Positions 16,996 to 25,840 of a DNA stretch of 64,000 nucleotides are shown piece after piece. Made by a program: the position numbers and the translations under genes. The notes beneath the pieces were generated by a model, which was given only the letters and a program-made list of their open reading frames with translations, had not been told where the DNA came from and did no database searches. The first letter of the stretch is position 1. Each line of letters starts with the position of its first letter. The DNA comes from Phycisphaerales bacterium (GTDB taxonomy: Bacteria > Planctomycetota > Phycisphaerae > Phycisphaerales > SM1A02): assembly GCA_029268515.1 (NCBI GenBank), contig JAQWNP010000017.1:164634-228633 (forward strand), read 5' to 3'.

Positions 16996-18891
16996 ATGAG
17001 CAAGTACTATTTGCGGAGAGATGAAACAAGTGAAGTTATTTCAGATCTCACCTCTGAAGATCTCAAGAGAATGGCGATACAGGGTGAACTATCAGTTTCA
17101 TATGAAGTGAGACGTTCTGGTAGTAAAAACTGGCACCCGATTTCTGAGATTCAAGGGCTTGCAAAACAGGTTCGTCAGGCGAACGTATCAGAGGGGCTTG
17201 GACTACAGCTTCAGGATGACGAGGACGACCCTTTTGGGAGTATGCCTGATTTTGTAACAGGTCAATTTGAACAAGCGCCGCCGCCACCACCAATTGCAGC
17301 AGCGCCGCCGCCGCCGCCGCCGCCTCCGCCACCACCAATTGCAGCAGCGCCGCCGCCGCCACCACCACCACCACCAATTGCAGCAGCGCCGCCGCCACCA
17401 CCACCACCAGTTGCAGCAGCGCCACCGCCGCCACCGCCGCCACCACCAATTGCAGCAGCGCCGCCGCCGCCACCACCACCACCAATTGCAGCAGCGCCGC
17501 CGCCGCCGCCACCGCCACCACCAATTGCAGCAGCGCCGCCGCCACCACCGCCACCGCCAGGGGGAACGATGCCGCCGCCACCGCCGCCACCGCCAGGGGG
17601 AACGATGCCGCCACCACCACCGCCACCGCCAGGGGGAACGATGCCGCCGCCACCACCGCCACCGCCAGGGGGAACGATGCCGCCGCCACCGCCGCCACCA
17701 CCAGGTGGAACGATGCCGCCGCCACCGCCAGGGGGACCGGTGCCATCAGGAGCTGGTTTTGATGCCGGAGCCGCCGCCGCATCTGCGGGCGCCGCGATGC
17801 GTGGTGTTTCAGATGGTTTGGGCATTGGTGCCCGACTCTGCGCCTGGATACTCGACTTTATTAGGGCATTGCTGCCTCAAAAGATATTGGATGTCATCCT
17901 TGGCATCTCGCTCGTTGTTGGGCAGTGGGCTTTGTTGGTAGCTGCATTATTCATGTGCGCCTTTTTTATCTATGCCGCATTTGAGGGAGATAGTGCAGAG
18001 CCTTTGCTTTATGTGTTGGCAACCGTGATCGGCTATCTGATTGCTGATTTTGTTGCGACACGTTTTGTTCATACGGCTCGAAAAGTGCTTAATGCCAGTG
18101 AGAGTTTTTTATCAGATACATCAGTGCTGGATGTCATTTCACTTTTGATCATCATTGCTACGATTTGGCTGAGCTATGAGCTGATTAAAGTGCACGAGCG
18201 TGCAGATCTTGGTATCGCCGTTGTTGCCGACATCATCCAGGGTATTGGGCTGTTACTTGTTGCGGCTATTCCATTGCATGCAGCCTTGCTGAGAATTCGC
18301 ACGGGTCAGCCAAAAAGAGCGAGCGAAGAAGGGGCTGGACTGCTTGCGGCAATATTCAAGGTGCCTCTTGCCGGCGCCCCAATTATTTTTGCCGCATTTA
18401 TGCTCAGCGGCGCGATCGCAGTGATTGGAGGATTGATTGAAGTCATGGGCGATGGTCCGAGTCGTTTGGCTGAGCTCTATATTACAGGTGGTATGAAGGC
18501 AATTTTTTATGGTGTCTTGTTCCCACCTTTGGCCTATCTCTTCTTTGTCATCTACATGCTCATCATTGATCTTATTCAAGCAGTGGTGAGAGCTTGTGAA
18601 GTAAAAATGGAAGACCCCGCGCGAGAGCGCGTGCTTGCGGCCGAGTTCGCCTCCGCATCTGAGCTCTCATCAGATTCACTTGAATTGGTTGGTGAATCAG
18701 CCGGTGTCGCTGCTGGTGAAGCAGTTGCCAGCGTGCTCATTATGGTCGCAAGTGAAGAAGAACAACAAGAACAAGAAGAAGAGACACTGGCAGCACAAGA
18801 ATCTCATGAGTCTGAGTCTGAGTCTGAGTCTGATGATGTAGATGACGATGCAGACGAAGAGGATGACAAGGAGGCTTCTGATGACAGCTGA
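16996..18891 (+). CDS. GYF_2-like membrane protein with long polyproline repeats
   Basis: A 631 aa protein of unknown function, first of four related genes. Residues 1-57 resemble a GYF_2 domain (YYLRRDET, LKRMAIQGELSVSYEVRR, SGSKNWHPISEI). Residues 93-250 are polyproline runs of 5-11 Pro broken by seven [IV]AAA spacers, then five GGTM spacers and a final GGPV. Next comes a hydrophobic half with six or more membrane helices (about 285-560), some resembling RDD-like or DUF4013-like bundles, and a strongly acidic Ser/Glu/Asp tail. GYF domains of eukaryotes bind proline-rich ligands, so the repeats may be ligands for its own cluster (inference). The ribosome site is AAGGG before ATG 16996. Confidence 0.75.
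   Translation: MSKYYLRRDETSEVISDLTSEDLKRMAIQGELSVSYEVRRSGSKNWHPISEIQGLAKQVRQANVSEGLGLQLQDDEDDPFGSMPDFVTGQFEQAPPPPPIAAAPPPPPPPPPPPIAAAPPPPPPPPPIAAAPPPPPPPVAAAPPPPPPPPPIAAAPPPPPPPPIAAAPPPPPPPPPIAAAPPPPPPPPGGTMPPPPPPPPGGTMPPPPPPPPGGTMPPPPPPPPGGTMPPPPPPPPGGTMPPPPPGGPVPSGAGFDAGAAAASAGAAMRGVSDGLGIGARLCAWILDFIRALLPQKILDVILGISLVVGQWALLVAALFMCAFFIYAAFEGDSAEPLLYVLATVIGYLIADFVATRFVHTARKVLNASESFLSDTSVLDVISLLIIIATIWLSYELIKVHERADLGIAVVADIIQGIGLLLVAAIPLHAALLRIRTGQPKRASEEGAGLLAAIFKVPLAGAPIIFAAFMLSGAIAVIGGLIEVMGDGPSRLAELYITGGMKAIFYGVLFPPLAYLFFVIYMLIIDLIQAVVRACEVKMEDPARERVLAAEFASASELSSDSLELVGESAGVAAGEAVASVLIMVASEEEQQEQEEETLAAQESHESESESESDDVDDDADEEDDKEASDDS
17275..17741 (+). repeat. Proline-codon repeat block within the first GYF_2 gene
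   Basis: Arrays of CCG/CCA triplets are separated by an ATTGCAGCAGCG spacer (seven times, one GTT variant) and then by GGGGGAACGATG-type spacers (five times). Third positions vary between G and A, so the array is old enough to have drifted while keeping proline. It is in frame throughout. Confidence 0.9.
18811..18834 (+). repeat. TCTGAG hexamer tract encoding Ser-Glu repeats
   Basis: Three exact TCTGAG hexamers plus one variant code for alternating Ser and Glu in the acidic tail of the first GYF_2 protein. The length is a multiple of three, so slippage by whole units would keep the frame. Confidence 0.7.
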
Positions 18892-19564
18892 GGGTTATAT
18901 CTACGTTGATGACAGTGGTGTTCAGCATGGTCCATTTGATGGTCAGGCACTGCAGGCAATGGCTCAGCAGGGGCAATTGCATGCCAACACGTATGTGCGC
19001 CATACCAATGAAACTGAGTGGAGTCTGGCTTCGACTTGGCCATGGCTTGGATTCGCAGCAGCGCCAGCTGTAGCGGCAACAGGTGCCGGTGGCTCTGCTC
19101 AAATGAGTCAAGCGTGGCGCAATCTGGCCCAGCGCACCAATCTTTCTCAGGGCACATTGTTGGGTATTATCATCGGAATTGTGGTGATTATTGCGTTGGT
19201 GATCGTCTTCATGAGCGGTGGCGGCGGGCCGAAAGGCGCCGTCAATTCAATGCAAGCGGCCTCAACAGCGATCACCCGTGCTGTCCAGAGCGGTGATGCC
19301 AATGGCATGATTGATGGTCTGGAACATCTCGTTGAAGGTATGGAGCAGCTTGCCAAAATGAAGGATCAGATAGAGGCGATGCCAACCGAGGAGCAAATGA
19401 AGTTTGCTGGAGAGTTGATGGGTTCGATGGCTGGACTCCAGTCGATGGCGCAACTGCAGAGCAATCCGCAGATGGCCCAAGAGATGATGACCAATCCGGC
19501 ATTACAAGCGCGTCTTGAAAATTTGCAGAAGCGCATGCGTGACGCTCAGCGAAGCATGCCATAG
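18881..19564 (+). CDS. GYF_2-domain single-pass membrane protein
   Basis: A 227 aa protein of unknown function. The start at 18881 is set by AAGGAGG seven bases upstream and overlaps the previous stop by 11 bases; an upstream in-frame ATG at 18842 lies deep in the previous gene. Residues 1-60 form a GYF_2 domain (GYIYVDDSG, QHGPFDGQALQAMAQQGQL, YVRHTNETEWSLAS). One strong membrane helix (GIIIGIVVIIALVIVFMSG) falls near 95-113. The C-terminal 100 residues are Met/Gln-rich helix (MEQLAKMKDQIEAM; NPQMAQEMMTNPALQ), resembling the STI1/Hop-type NPxMxQ repeat by eye. The domain is cytoplasmic if the positive-inside rule holds. Confidence 0.75.
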   Translation: MTAEGYIYVDDSGVQHGPFDGQALQAMAQQGQLHANTYVRHTNETEWSLASTWPWLGFAAAPAVAATGAGGSAQMSQAWRNLAQRTNLSQGTLLGIIIGIVVIIALVIVFMSGGGGPKGAVNSMQAASTAITRAVQSGDANGMIDGLEHLVEGMEQLAKMKDQIEAMPTEEQMKFAGELMGSMAGLQSMAQLQSNPQMAQEMMTNPALQARLENLQKRMRDAQRSMP

Positions 19565-19582
19565 TTAGGAGCAGATGACGAA

Positions 19583-20521
19583 ATGGCTGATGGCTATATC
19601 TATGTTGATGACAGTGGAGCCCAACATGGGCCTGTGACGGTCAAGCAACTGCGAGCGCTGGTTAAAGCAGGGCGAATCAAGCCGAACAACTACGTTCGTC
19701 ATTCCAATGACCAGCAATGGACACTGGCGTCTGATTTGCAAATTCCTGGCGTCCATGCAGCGACGGCGGTCACCTTGGACAATCACGGGCAGGGATCAGA
19801 TCAATCTGGTGGGCGTGGTCTGACAGGCGTCCTGTTTGGCGTTTTCTTTTGGATCTGTGCTGTCATTGGCTTGTTGTGTATTGCTGCTTTTGTGACCTGG
19901 ATTTGTCTAGCCGATGATCAACGGATCAAAGTGCACGACTATGTCGGTGAGAAAGCGCCTTGGTTGATGATAGAAGGTGATAGTCACAGTGGTAGCGCCA
20001 GCAAATCAAATAAAGATCAACCGCCGGCGAGTGAAGTAAGTACTTCAGAAGACACCACTCCAGTTGCAAGCAGTAGTGGTGCATCTAGTTGGTTAATCAA
20101 TGCGGATGATGGCGTACTGTATACGGCGCTTCATCGCATGAAAGAAACATCAAGAGTAGTTTACGAGGAGTGTAATCCTCAGGCGATTGCTAATATGAGT
20201 GTGAGTCAAGGTGAATCGCTGACTAAAAGATCTATGGACAATATGTGTGCAAGTTTGTTGGATTACCTTGAAGCGATGCCGGATTACAGCTCTGCTATCA
20301 AAGAGATAATGACACCAGCGCAGTTTGACAAATTCAAGCTGATTTATAACCCCTTTCAAGCTGGAGGTAGCCTCTGGATGTCAGTGACTTGTTGTGACAA
20401 TCGCGCGAATATGCTCTGTGATGATTATCCTGGCTTAGCGTTGCCGATCTATAAGTATTCGGAGTCGGTTATTAGCATCTTCAAAGATCCTTCATTGCTT
20501 GAAACATTGGGCGATAGCTAA
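19583..20521 (+). CDS. GYF_2-domain membrane protein, paralogue
   Basis: A 312 aa protein of unknown function, third in the cluster. Residues 1-57 are a GYF_2 domain nearly identical in layout to its neighbour (GYIYVDDSGAQHGPVTVKQL, YVRHSNDQQWTLAS). A hydrophobic helix (VLFGVFFWICAVIGLLCIAAF) follows near residues 82-108, then a Ser-rich linker and a 180-residue soluble domain with several Cys (YEECNP; CASLLDYLEAMPDYSSAI; VTCCDNRANMLCDDYPG) that I do not recognise. The start ATG at 19583 follows TAGGAG; an earlier ATG at 19575 is out of frame. It begins 18 bases after the preceding stop. Confidence 0.72.
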   Translation: MADGYIYVDDSGAQHGPVTVKQLRALVKAGRIKPNNYVRHSNDQQWTLASDLQIPGVHAATAVTLDNHGQGSDQSGGRGLTGVLFGVFFWICAVIGLLCIAAFVTWICLADDQRIKVHDYVGEKAPWLMIEGDSHSGSASKSNKDQPPASEVSTSEDTTPVASSSGASSWLINADDGVLYTALHRMKETSRVVYEECNPQAIANMSVSQGESLTKRSMDNMCASLLDYLEAMPDYSSAIKEIMTPAQFDKFKLIYNPFQAGGSLWMSVTCCDNRANMLCDDYPGLALPIYKYSESVISIFKDPSLLETLGDS

Positions 20522-20564
20522 GTTACAGCTAAAACAGCAACATCTCTAAGTAGTCAACCTCGTT

Positions 20565-21659
20565 ATGACTGAAGAACATCGAGAAACAGCCTCTGTTGGA
20601 TACGTCTTCGTTGACGATACAGGGCAAGAGCACGGTCCATTTGAGGCCGAGGTCCTACAAGCGATGGCGCAGTGCGGGGAGTTTCACGCCAATAACTACG
20701 TGCGCCATAGCCACGAACAGGAATGGCATCTGGCATCAGATCTGGCATGGCTCGGTTTCGCGTCTTCTGCTGAAGCCTCGACAGAGACAGCAGTCAATCA
20801 GTCGCCATCAAATGGTCGTCTTTCGCCTCCAGTCATCATCGGGATTGTGATCGGCATTGTGATATTGATCATCATCATTGCCACTTCAGGTGGTGGTGAT
20901 GGTGACGGTGCGAAACCATCCAATGTGAGCCAATTGCAACTTGTCAATCACTATGAAGACATGCGAAAGGCGAGTGAACGATTGAATCAGGGAATCTATA
21001 ATGGTGATCATCTTGTCGTTATAGCCAGCTGGACTGATTTCGCTGACGCGTGGGAAGCCATCGCTAATGACGCAGTTTCTTTGCATCAGCTAGATGATGA
21101 TCAAATGCTTGAGAAGCGAGAAGAACTAAGCGATTATGTGGGTAAAACGAGAGGTCTTAACCTTCAGAACATCAAGAGAAAAAACCCTGCCCTCGCCCGG
21201 CGCCTCAGTGCGGCTGAGTTCTTTGCAAAGTGTGAGAGGCAAGAGGATCGTATCTCCAAATCGCACATGCAATGCCTAGAAATCATCAAAAATTTAGTGA
21301 CCAAACGTGAGCGAGCCTTTGGTCAGTTAGGTGAATTCTGTAAGTCGCTCTGTTGGTACAACCAAGACTGGGGCGGCACGTTCCCAATCAAAGATGGCTT
21401 GATCGATTGGGATTTACTTGTTGATTACTTTGATGAAGAGATGAGCCGTGATGAGATGTTTATTGATCCATGGGGTCAAGAAATTGGGTTTACCTGGCTT
21501 GACTACAAGCGTGACGTGACACAGTTACCTGAGGAGCGGAAGAAAGGTGACTATTTTGAGATTCAATTCACGTCCTATGGCGCTGACGGAACTCCTGGCG
21601 GACAGGGTGATGCGGCCGATGTCATTGTCGGATGTGGTTGTGCGTTCACTGCCCACTAA
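20565..21659 (+). CDS. GYF_2-domain protein with a GspG-like pseudopilin C-terminal fold
   Basis: A 364 aa protein, fourth in the cluster. Residues 10-67 are the GYF_2 domain (GYVFVDDTGQEHGPFEAEVL, YVRHSHEQEWHLAS). A membrane helix (VIIGIVIGIVILIIIIAT) lies near 87-104, followed by a helical region. The last 70 residues carry FIDPWGQEIGF, then ISFTS-like strand IQFTSYGADGTPGGQGDAADV. DPWG plus SxGADGxxGGxGxxAD is the hallmark of the GspG major-pseudopilin calcium loop, yet there is no prepilin peptidase site. The gene ends tail to tail with glyS, overlapping by four bases. A fusion of these two domains is unusual. Confidence 0.75.
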   Translation: MTEEHRETASVGYVFVDDTGQEHGPFEAEVLQAMAQCGEFHANNYVRHSHEQEWHLASDLAWLGFASSAEASTETAVNQSPSNGRLSPPVIIGIVIGIVILIIIIATSGGGDGDGAKPSNVSQLQLVNHYEDMRKASERLNQGIYNGDHLVVIASWTDFADAWEAIANDAVSLHQLDDDQMLEKREELSDYVGKTRGLNLQNIKRKNPALARRLSAAEFFAKCERQEDRISKSHMQCLEIIKNLVTKRERAFGQLGEFCKSLCWYNQDWGGTFPIKDGLIDWDLLVDYFDEEMSRDEMFIDPWGQEIGFTWLDYKRDVTQLPEERKKGDYFEIQFTSYGADGTPGGQGDAADVIVGCGCAFTAH

Positions 21660-23185
21660 CTGCCCTCGATCCGCTCGGCGAGCCAGTTGCTGACCTGATC
21701 AAGGGCTACGCGTTCTTGGTCTTGTGAGTCACGGTGGCGCACCGTCGCCGATTGATCATTAAGCGAATCACTATCGATGGTAAAGCAGTAGGGGCAGCCA
21801 GCTTCGTCCATGCGTGCATAGCGCTTGCCGATCGACTGCTTGGCGTCGTATTGCACGTTCCATCGCGTACGCAGCTCATCAAAGAGCCGCTCAGCGACCT
21901 CGGGCATTCCATCCTTATTAACCAGTGGGAAGACCGCAGCTTTGATCGGTGCCAAGCGGGGGTGGAACTTCATGTAGACCTTGCTGGCACGATCAGGGTC
22001 AGGCGTGAAGGCTTCACACAAGACCGCGAGCGTGCCTCGACTGAGTCCGGCCGAAGGCTCGATGACGTGTGGTAGGAAACGTTCGTTTCGCTCTTGATCA
22101 AAGTAGCTGAGCTTCTTGCGGCTGAATTCCTCGTGGCGACGCAGGTCATAATTGCCGCGGTGGGCCACGCCCTCAAGCTCGCCAAAACCTGGCGCCGTGA
22201 AGGGGAACTGGTACTCGACATCGAAGGTGCCACATCCATCTTTTGCATAGTGAGCGAGTTCGTTGGCATCATGGCGACGCATTTTTACGTTGTCGCTGGT
22301 AAGGCCAATGGATTCCCACCAGTTCCGTCGCACTTCGCACCAGAAGTCGAACCACTTTTCTGATTCTGCTTCGTGACAAAACCACTCGATTTCCATTTGC
22401 TCAAATTCACGAGAGCGGAAGATGTAGTTTCGTGGTGTGACTTCATTTCGAAACGCTTTGCCGATCTGCGCAATGCCAAAGGGGACTTTGACGCGCATGG
22501 TGTCGACGACGTTGTTGAAATTGAGGAAGATACCTTGCGCTGTCTCGGGTCGAAGGAAGGCACGGTTGTCATCGCTACGAATAGCGCCGACAAATGTTTC
22601 GAACATCAGGTTGAAGTCACGCGGTTCGGTGAGGGTGCCGGCTTCTTTGGCATCAGGGCCGACGGTGAGGTTCCGTTCCGCTTCTGAGAGATCCATAAAA
22701 CTGCAAACATCGACTTCTTCATCTTCCACCGTGCGTTTCTTTTCTTTGCCAAGTTTCTTGAGCGCTGAAGCGCGAGACTCGGCATCCGCTTCAAGAAAAG
22801 CATAGATGCGACCTTCTTTATCACCTTTGAGGCCGATGCAGAATAGTTGGTCAGCGCGGTAGCGTGATTTACTTTTCTTGCAGTCGACCATTGGATCATT
22901 GAAACCCTCAACATGACCAGAGGCTTCCCAAACGCGTGGATTCTGAATGATTGATGAGTCAAGTCCAACGACTGAGATAGGTCGCCCATCAGGACCGTCA
23001 GGTGGGCTGAGCACCATGTCACGCCACCAAGCATCCCGTAGGTTGTTTTTGAGCAGTGTGCCCAGTGGCCCGTAGTCCCAAAATCCATTCAGGCCGCCAT
23101 ACACCTCGGAAGCAGGGAAAATGAATCCGCGGCGTTTGCAGAGTGAGACAAGGTCTTCCATTGCGATGGTATTGGGCTGCGTCAT
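21656..23185 (-). CDS. glyS: Glycyl-tRNA synthetase, dimeric alpha2 type
   Basis: Charges tRNA-Gly with glycine. It is a class II synthetase of the alpha2 (eukaryote/archaea/Gram-positive-like) form, about 509 aa from ATG 23185. Visible are the N-terminal catalytic start (LCKRRGFIFPASEVYGGLNG, DYGPLG), motif 2 with FRNEVTPRN and EFEQMEIEWF, motif 3 with EPSAGLSRGTLA, and the anticodon-binding domain from about residue 400 (PIKAAVFPLVNKDG). An upstream in-frame TTG at 23221 would add 12 residues not expected in the family. Its start lies 42 bases after the pdxA stop, so an operon with pdxA is likely. Confidence 0.95.
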   Translation of the reverse strand: MTQPNTIAMEDLVSLCKRRGFIFPASEVYGGLNGFWDYGPLGTLLKNNLRDAWWRDMVLSPPDGPDGRPISVVGLDSSIIQNPRVWEASGHVEGFNDPMVDCKKSKSRYRADQLFCIGLKGDKEGRIYAFLEADAESRASALKKLGKEKKRTVEDEEVDVCSFMDLSEAERNLTVGPDAKEAGTLTEPRDFNLMFETFVGAIRSDDNRAFLRPETAQGIFLNFNNVVDTMRVKVPFGIAQIGKAFRNEVTPRNYIFRSREFEQMEIEWFCHEAESEKWFDFWCEVRRNWWESIGLTSDNVKMRRHDANELAHYAKDGCGTFDVEYQFPFTAPGFGELEGVAHRGNYDLRRHEEFSRKKLSYFDQERNERFLPHVIEPSAGLSRGTLAVLCEAFTPDPDRASKVYMKFHPRLAPIKAAVFPLVNKDGMPEVAERLFDELRTRWNVQYDAKQSIGKRYARMDEAGCPYCFTIDSDSLNDQSATVRHRDSQDQERVALDQVSNWLAERIEGS

Positions 23186-23226
23186 GGTGGCAGATATTAA
23201 CCGCCCGGCCAATAAGCACAAGGCAC

Positions 23227-24291
23227 TTAGGAACCAGTTGCCGTTTGTGCGACCAGCCTGCGTTGGTAGACGAGATCAATAGCCAGCTTAATGGCTGCCT
23301 TCATTGAACCAGCATTCGCCTGGCCCTTTCCAGCAATATCGAAAGCCGTGCCATGATCTGGGCTGACACGGATAATCGGCAGGCCAAGAGTCCAGTTGAC
23401 GGCCGTTTGCCAGGCAAGCAGTTTCATCGGTATCAGGCCTTGATCGTGATACATCGCCACTACTAAATCAAGTGAACCCTCGAGGGCCTTTCGGAAAACC
23501 ACCTCAGCAGAGTAGGGGCCTCGAGCATCGATGCCGTTTCGTTTTGCGACATCAATGGCAGGTTCGATCAGTCGCTGCTCCTCATCACCGAACAGACCAC
23601 CCTCACCAGCATGTGGGTTCAGTCCGCACACACCAAGACGGGGGCGCTTGATGCCGAGTTGACGGCAGGCATCATGTCCAAGATCGATTGCATCAAAGAT
23701 GCGGCCAATCGTCAGGACATTGCGTATCTGCATCAGTGATATATGTGACGTAGCGAGTGCAACACGAAGTTTGTCAGATGAGAAAGCCATCACTGATCGT
23801 TTTGCTTTGGTGCGGTGGGCAAACAGTTCCGTATGTCCTGGCCATTGATGCCCGGCCTCAGACCATGAGGTCTTGCTGATTGGCCCTGTCACGATGCCAT
23901 CGATGAAACGCCCGTTTTTCTCGTCGAGCATGGCGTCAGCTATTGCATCTTCAACAAACCGTTTTGATGCATGGCCACCGAGTTGGCTCGGCGCATGTGG
24001 ACGCATGAGGATGCCATGGAAGTCGGGGTCGTCAACAACAACGACCCCATCGGCAAGCTCACGCTGAGCACGCTCTGTACCGCGTGAGACGCGGTACCAG
24101 AAAGGTGCGATGCCGAGTTGGTCGGCAGCGAAGGTCATTGACTCGTTGAGTCCATAAATGACAAAGCGACTTCGCTTACGCAGCTCAGGATCAGCCAAGG
24201 CTTTGACAAGTATCTCTGGTCCAATTCCCAGAGGATCACCCATACTGATGCCAATCGAGGGTATTGGTTGCTGTTCCTGTGTTTGAGTCAT
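23227..24291 (-). CDS. pdxA: 4-hydroxythreonine-4-phosphate dehydrogenase PdxA
   Basis: NAD-dependent oxidation of 4-phosphohydroxy-L-threonine in the DXP-dependent pyridoxal phosphate pathway. The 354 aa show GDPLGIGPEI near residue 18, GHTELFAHRTKAK with a metal-binding His near 155, MYHDQGLIPMK near 280 and VSPDHGTAFDIAGKGQAN near 310. Length is within the family range. The GISMGDPLGIGPE opening fixes the start near ATG 24291. The gene is followed by glyS in the same direction. Confidence 0.95.
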   Translation of the reverse strand: MTQTQEQQPIPSIGISMGDPLGIGPEILVKALADPELRKRSRFVIYGLNESMTFAADQLGIAPFWYRVSRGTERAQRELADGVVVVDDPDFHGILMRPHAPSQLGGHASKRFVEDAIADAMLDEKNGRFIDGIVTGPISKTSWSEAGHQWPGHTELFAHRTKAKRSVMAFSSDKLRVALATSHISLMQIRNVLTIGRIFDAIDLGHDACRQLGIKRPRLGVCGLNPHAGEGGLFGDEEQRLIEPAIDVAKRNGIDARGPYSAEVVFRKALEGSLDLVVAMYHDQGLIPMKLLAWQTAVNWTLGLPIIRVSPDHGTAFDIAGKGQANAGSMKAAIKLAIDLVYQRRLVAQTATGS

Positions 24292-24427
24292 CGGTTGATC
24301 GTATGCCTTGTCGGTGGGCTTTCTCGGTGAGTGAAATTGAAGCCTTACATTTTAGCAACCAAGCGAGGGTCGTAGTGAGATGGCGTTTTGGCTTCACTTG
24401 GCTTGCATATGAGAATAGGCTGCTACA

Positions 24428-25840
24428 TCACTTAAGGCGTCGTGCATGTGCGATCGCCAGCGGCACGAACAGTCCAACCGCAAGTCCCACTACCAGGAAG
24501 TAGGTGAAGGATGTGGGATTTATGCCTGACTCGGTGAGCTGATCAGGCGGAAAGAACCCAATGACAATCGCGAAGATTGCCCCCAACCCACCAATTCCGC
24601 AAGTCAACCACAAGCCGGGCGTGCCACCCGGAATCCGGAATGTGTCCGAGCGTTTCGGGTGGAGCTTCCGGAGTCGTAGTGCAGCCATGAACATCATGAA
24701 GTACATGATGAGATACATCTGGATGGCGAGCATGCTGATCATGAAGTAGGCCGACTCGACGGTGGGTTGCAAGGTGAACGCAACGCAGATCAGGGAGACG
24801 ATTCCACCTTGTATCAGCAGAATGCGGGTGGGCACGTTCTTCTTGTTCACCTTGCAGAGGGCTGCAGGCAAGGCGCCGTCTTCAGCGGCCGCCAGGAGTC
24901 CCTTGCTTGGGCCGACGATCCAGGCATTCACGCTTCCAAATACACCGAGCGCCATGCCCAGTGCGGCAAGTCGCGCCCACTCTTCAAGCCCATAGCGGGC
25001 GAGCATGGTGCGCAAGGCCTCCGGCACGCCACTTTGCAGTTCATATTCTCCGGGTGCCAGGGTGTTCGAGATCGACAGGGCGCCCAGGATGAACACGGTC
25101 AGAATGACAACAGCTGCAATCAAGATCGCGAACGGGTAGTTTCGTTCGGGCGAACGTACTTCTCGCGCGTGTGCTGCTGTCATTTCCATGCCGGCGAATG
25201 CAAGGCACACACTGACTGCGAAAGTGAGATTGGAAGGCTTGGCGAGATCAGGGATCAGTTGATCTCCGTTCTCAAGGAGCCTGGACGGAGTACCATCGAC
25301 CAGTCCGATTCCCGCCAGCACGATCAGCGCGATTCCCGGGATGAATATCCCGGCGAAGGCTCCAAGGATGCAGATCCGAGCGCAGCTGGAGAGACCGAAG
25401 AAATTGAGGAAGACGGAGAACCAAAAGACAGTCAGGACCACGCCAACGATGAAGAACTTGCTCTCCGCCAACGTAGCGGAGTGTTCGGGTGCAACGGCAA
25501 ACGCGAGCGATGCCGCTCCGAAGGTCAGCACCACGGGATACCAGAACACGTCCTCGAACCATTGGAGGAATATGGCCAGGAAACCCCATCGTTTCCCGAA
25601 AGCCTCTCTCACCCAGACGTAGACGCCGCCACGCTCGGGCCACGCCGTTGCCAGTTCAGCGGCCACCAATGACACCGGTATGAAGAAGACCAGGGCGACG
25701 AGCACATAGAAGAAGATCAAGCTGAGTCCGTAACTCGCCATCTGCGGCAGATCGCGAAGACTCGCAATCGCCACAATATTGATCATCGCGAGCCCGAAGA
25801 GTCCAAGCACGCGCGGCTGCCCGACATCATCTTTCGCCAT
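24428..25840 (-). CDS. APC-superfamily amino acid permease
   Basis: A twelve-helix amino acid transporter of 470 aa. The N-terminus (LGLFGLAMINIVAIASLRDLP) and helix 1-2 region (AELATAWPERGGVYVWVREAFG) carry the glycine-rich APC signature, and helix 6 contains LAFAGMEMTAAHAREVRSPERN. The closest pattern is the glutamate/GABA antiporter-like group, but the substrate is not readable. GC content and third-position G/C look distinctly higher than in flanking genes, and the intact reading frame gives long spurious frames on the other strand. It is a possible recent acquisition. No partner decarboxylase gene is nearby. Confidence 0.87.
   Translation of the reverse strand: MAKDDVGQPRVLGLFGLAMINIVAIASLRDLPQMASYGLSLIFFYVLVALVFFIPVSLVAAELATAWPERGGVYVWVREAFGKRWGFLAIFLQWFEDVFWYPVVLTFGAASLAFAVAPEHSATLAESKFFIVGVVLTVFWFSVFLNFFGLSSCARICILGAFAGIFIPGIALIVLAGIGLVDGTPSRLLENGDQLIPDLAKPSNLTFAVSVCLAFAGMEMTAAHAREVRSPERNYPFAILIAAVVILTVFILGALSISNTLAPGEYELQSGVPEALRTMLARYGLEEWARLAALGMALGVFGSVNAWIVGPSKGLLAAAEDGALPAALCKVNKKNVPTRILLIQGGIVSLICVAFTLQPTVESAYFMISMLAIQMYLIMYFMMFMAALRLRKLHPKRSDTFRIPGGTPGLWLTCGIGGLGAIFAIVIGFFPPDQLTESGINPTSFTYFLVVGLAVGLFVPLAIAHARRLK

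Noticed and set aside
17275..17741. CRISPR-like array
   Set aside because: Spacers are not unique, units are short and in frame, and no cas genes are present. It is a coding repeat.
17262..17825. Long antisense and shifted frames over the polyproline block
   Set aside because: They are products of the triplet repeat (Gly/Ala or Arg/His runs) and have no ribosome sites or domain features.
24767..25672. 301-codon plus-strand frame opposite the APC permease
   Set aside because: The permease frame has clear transmembrane and APC motifs. The antisense frame is hydrophilic low-information sequence explained by high GC.
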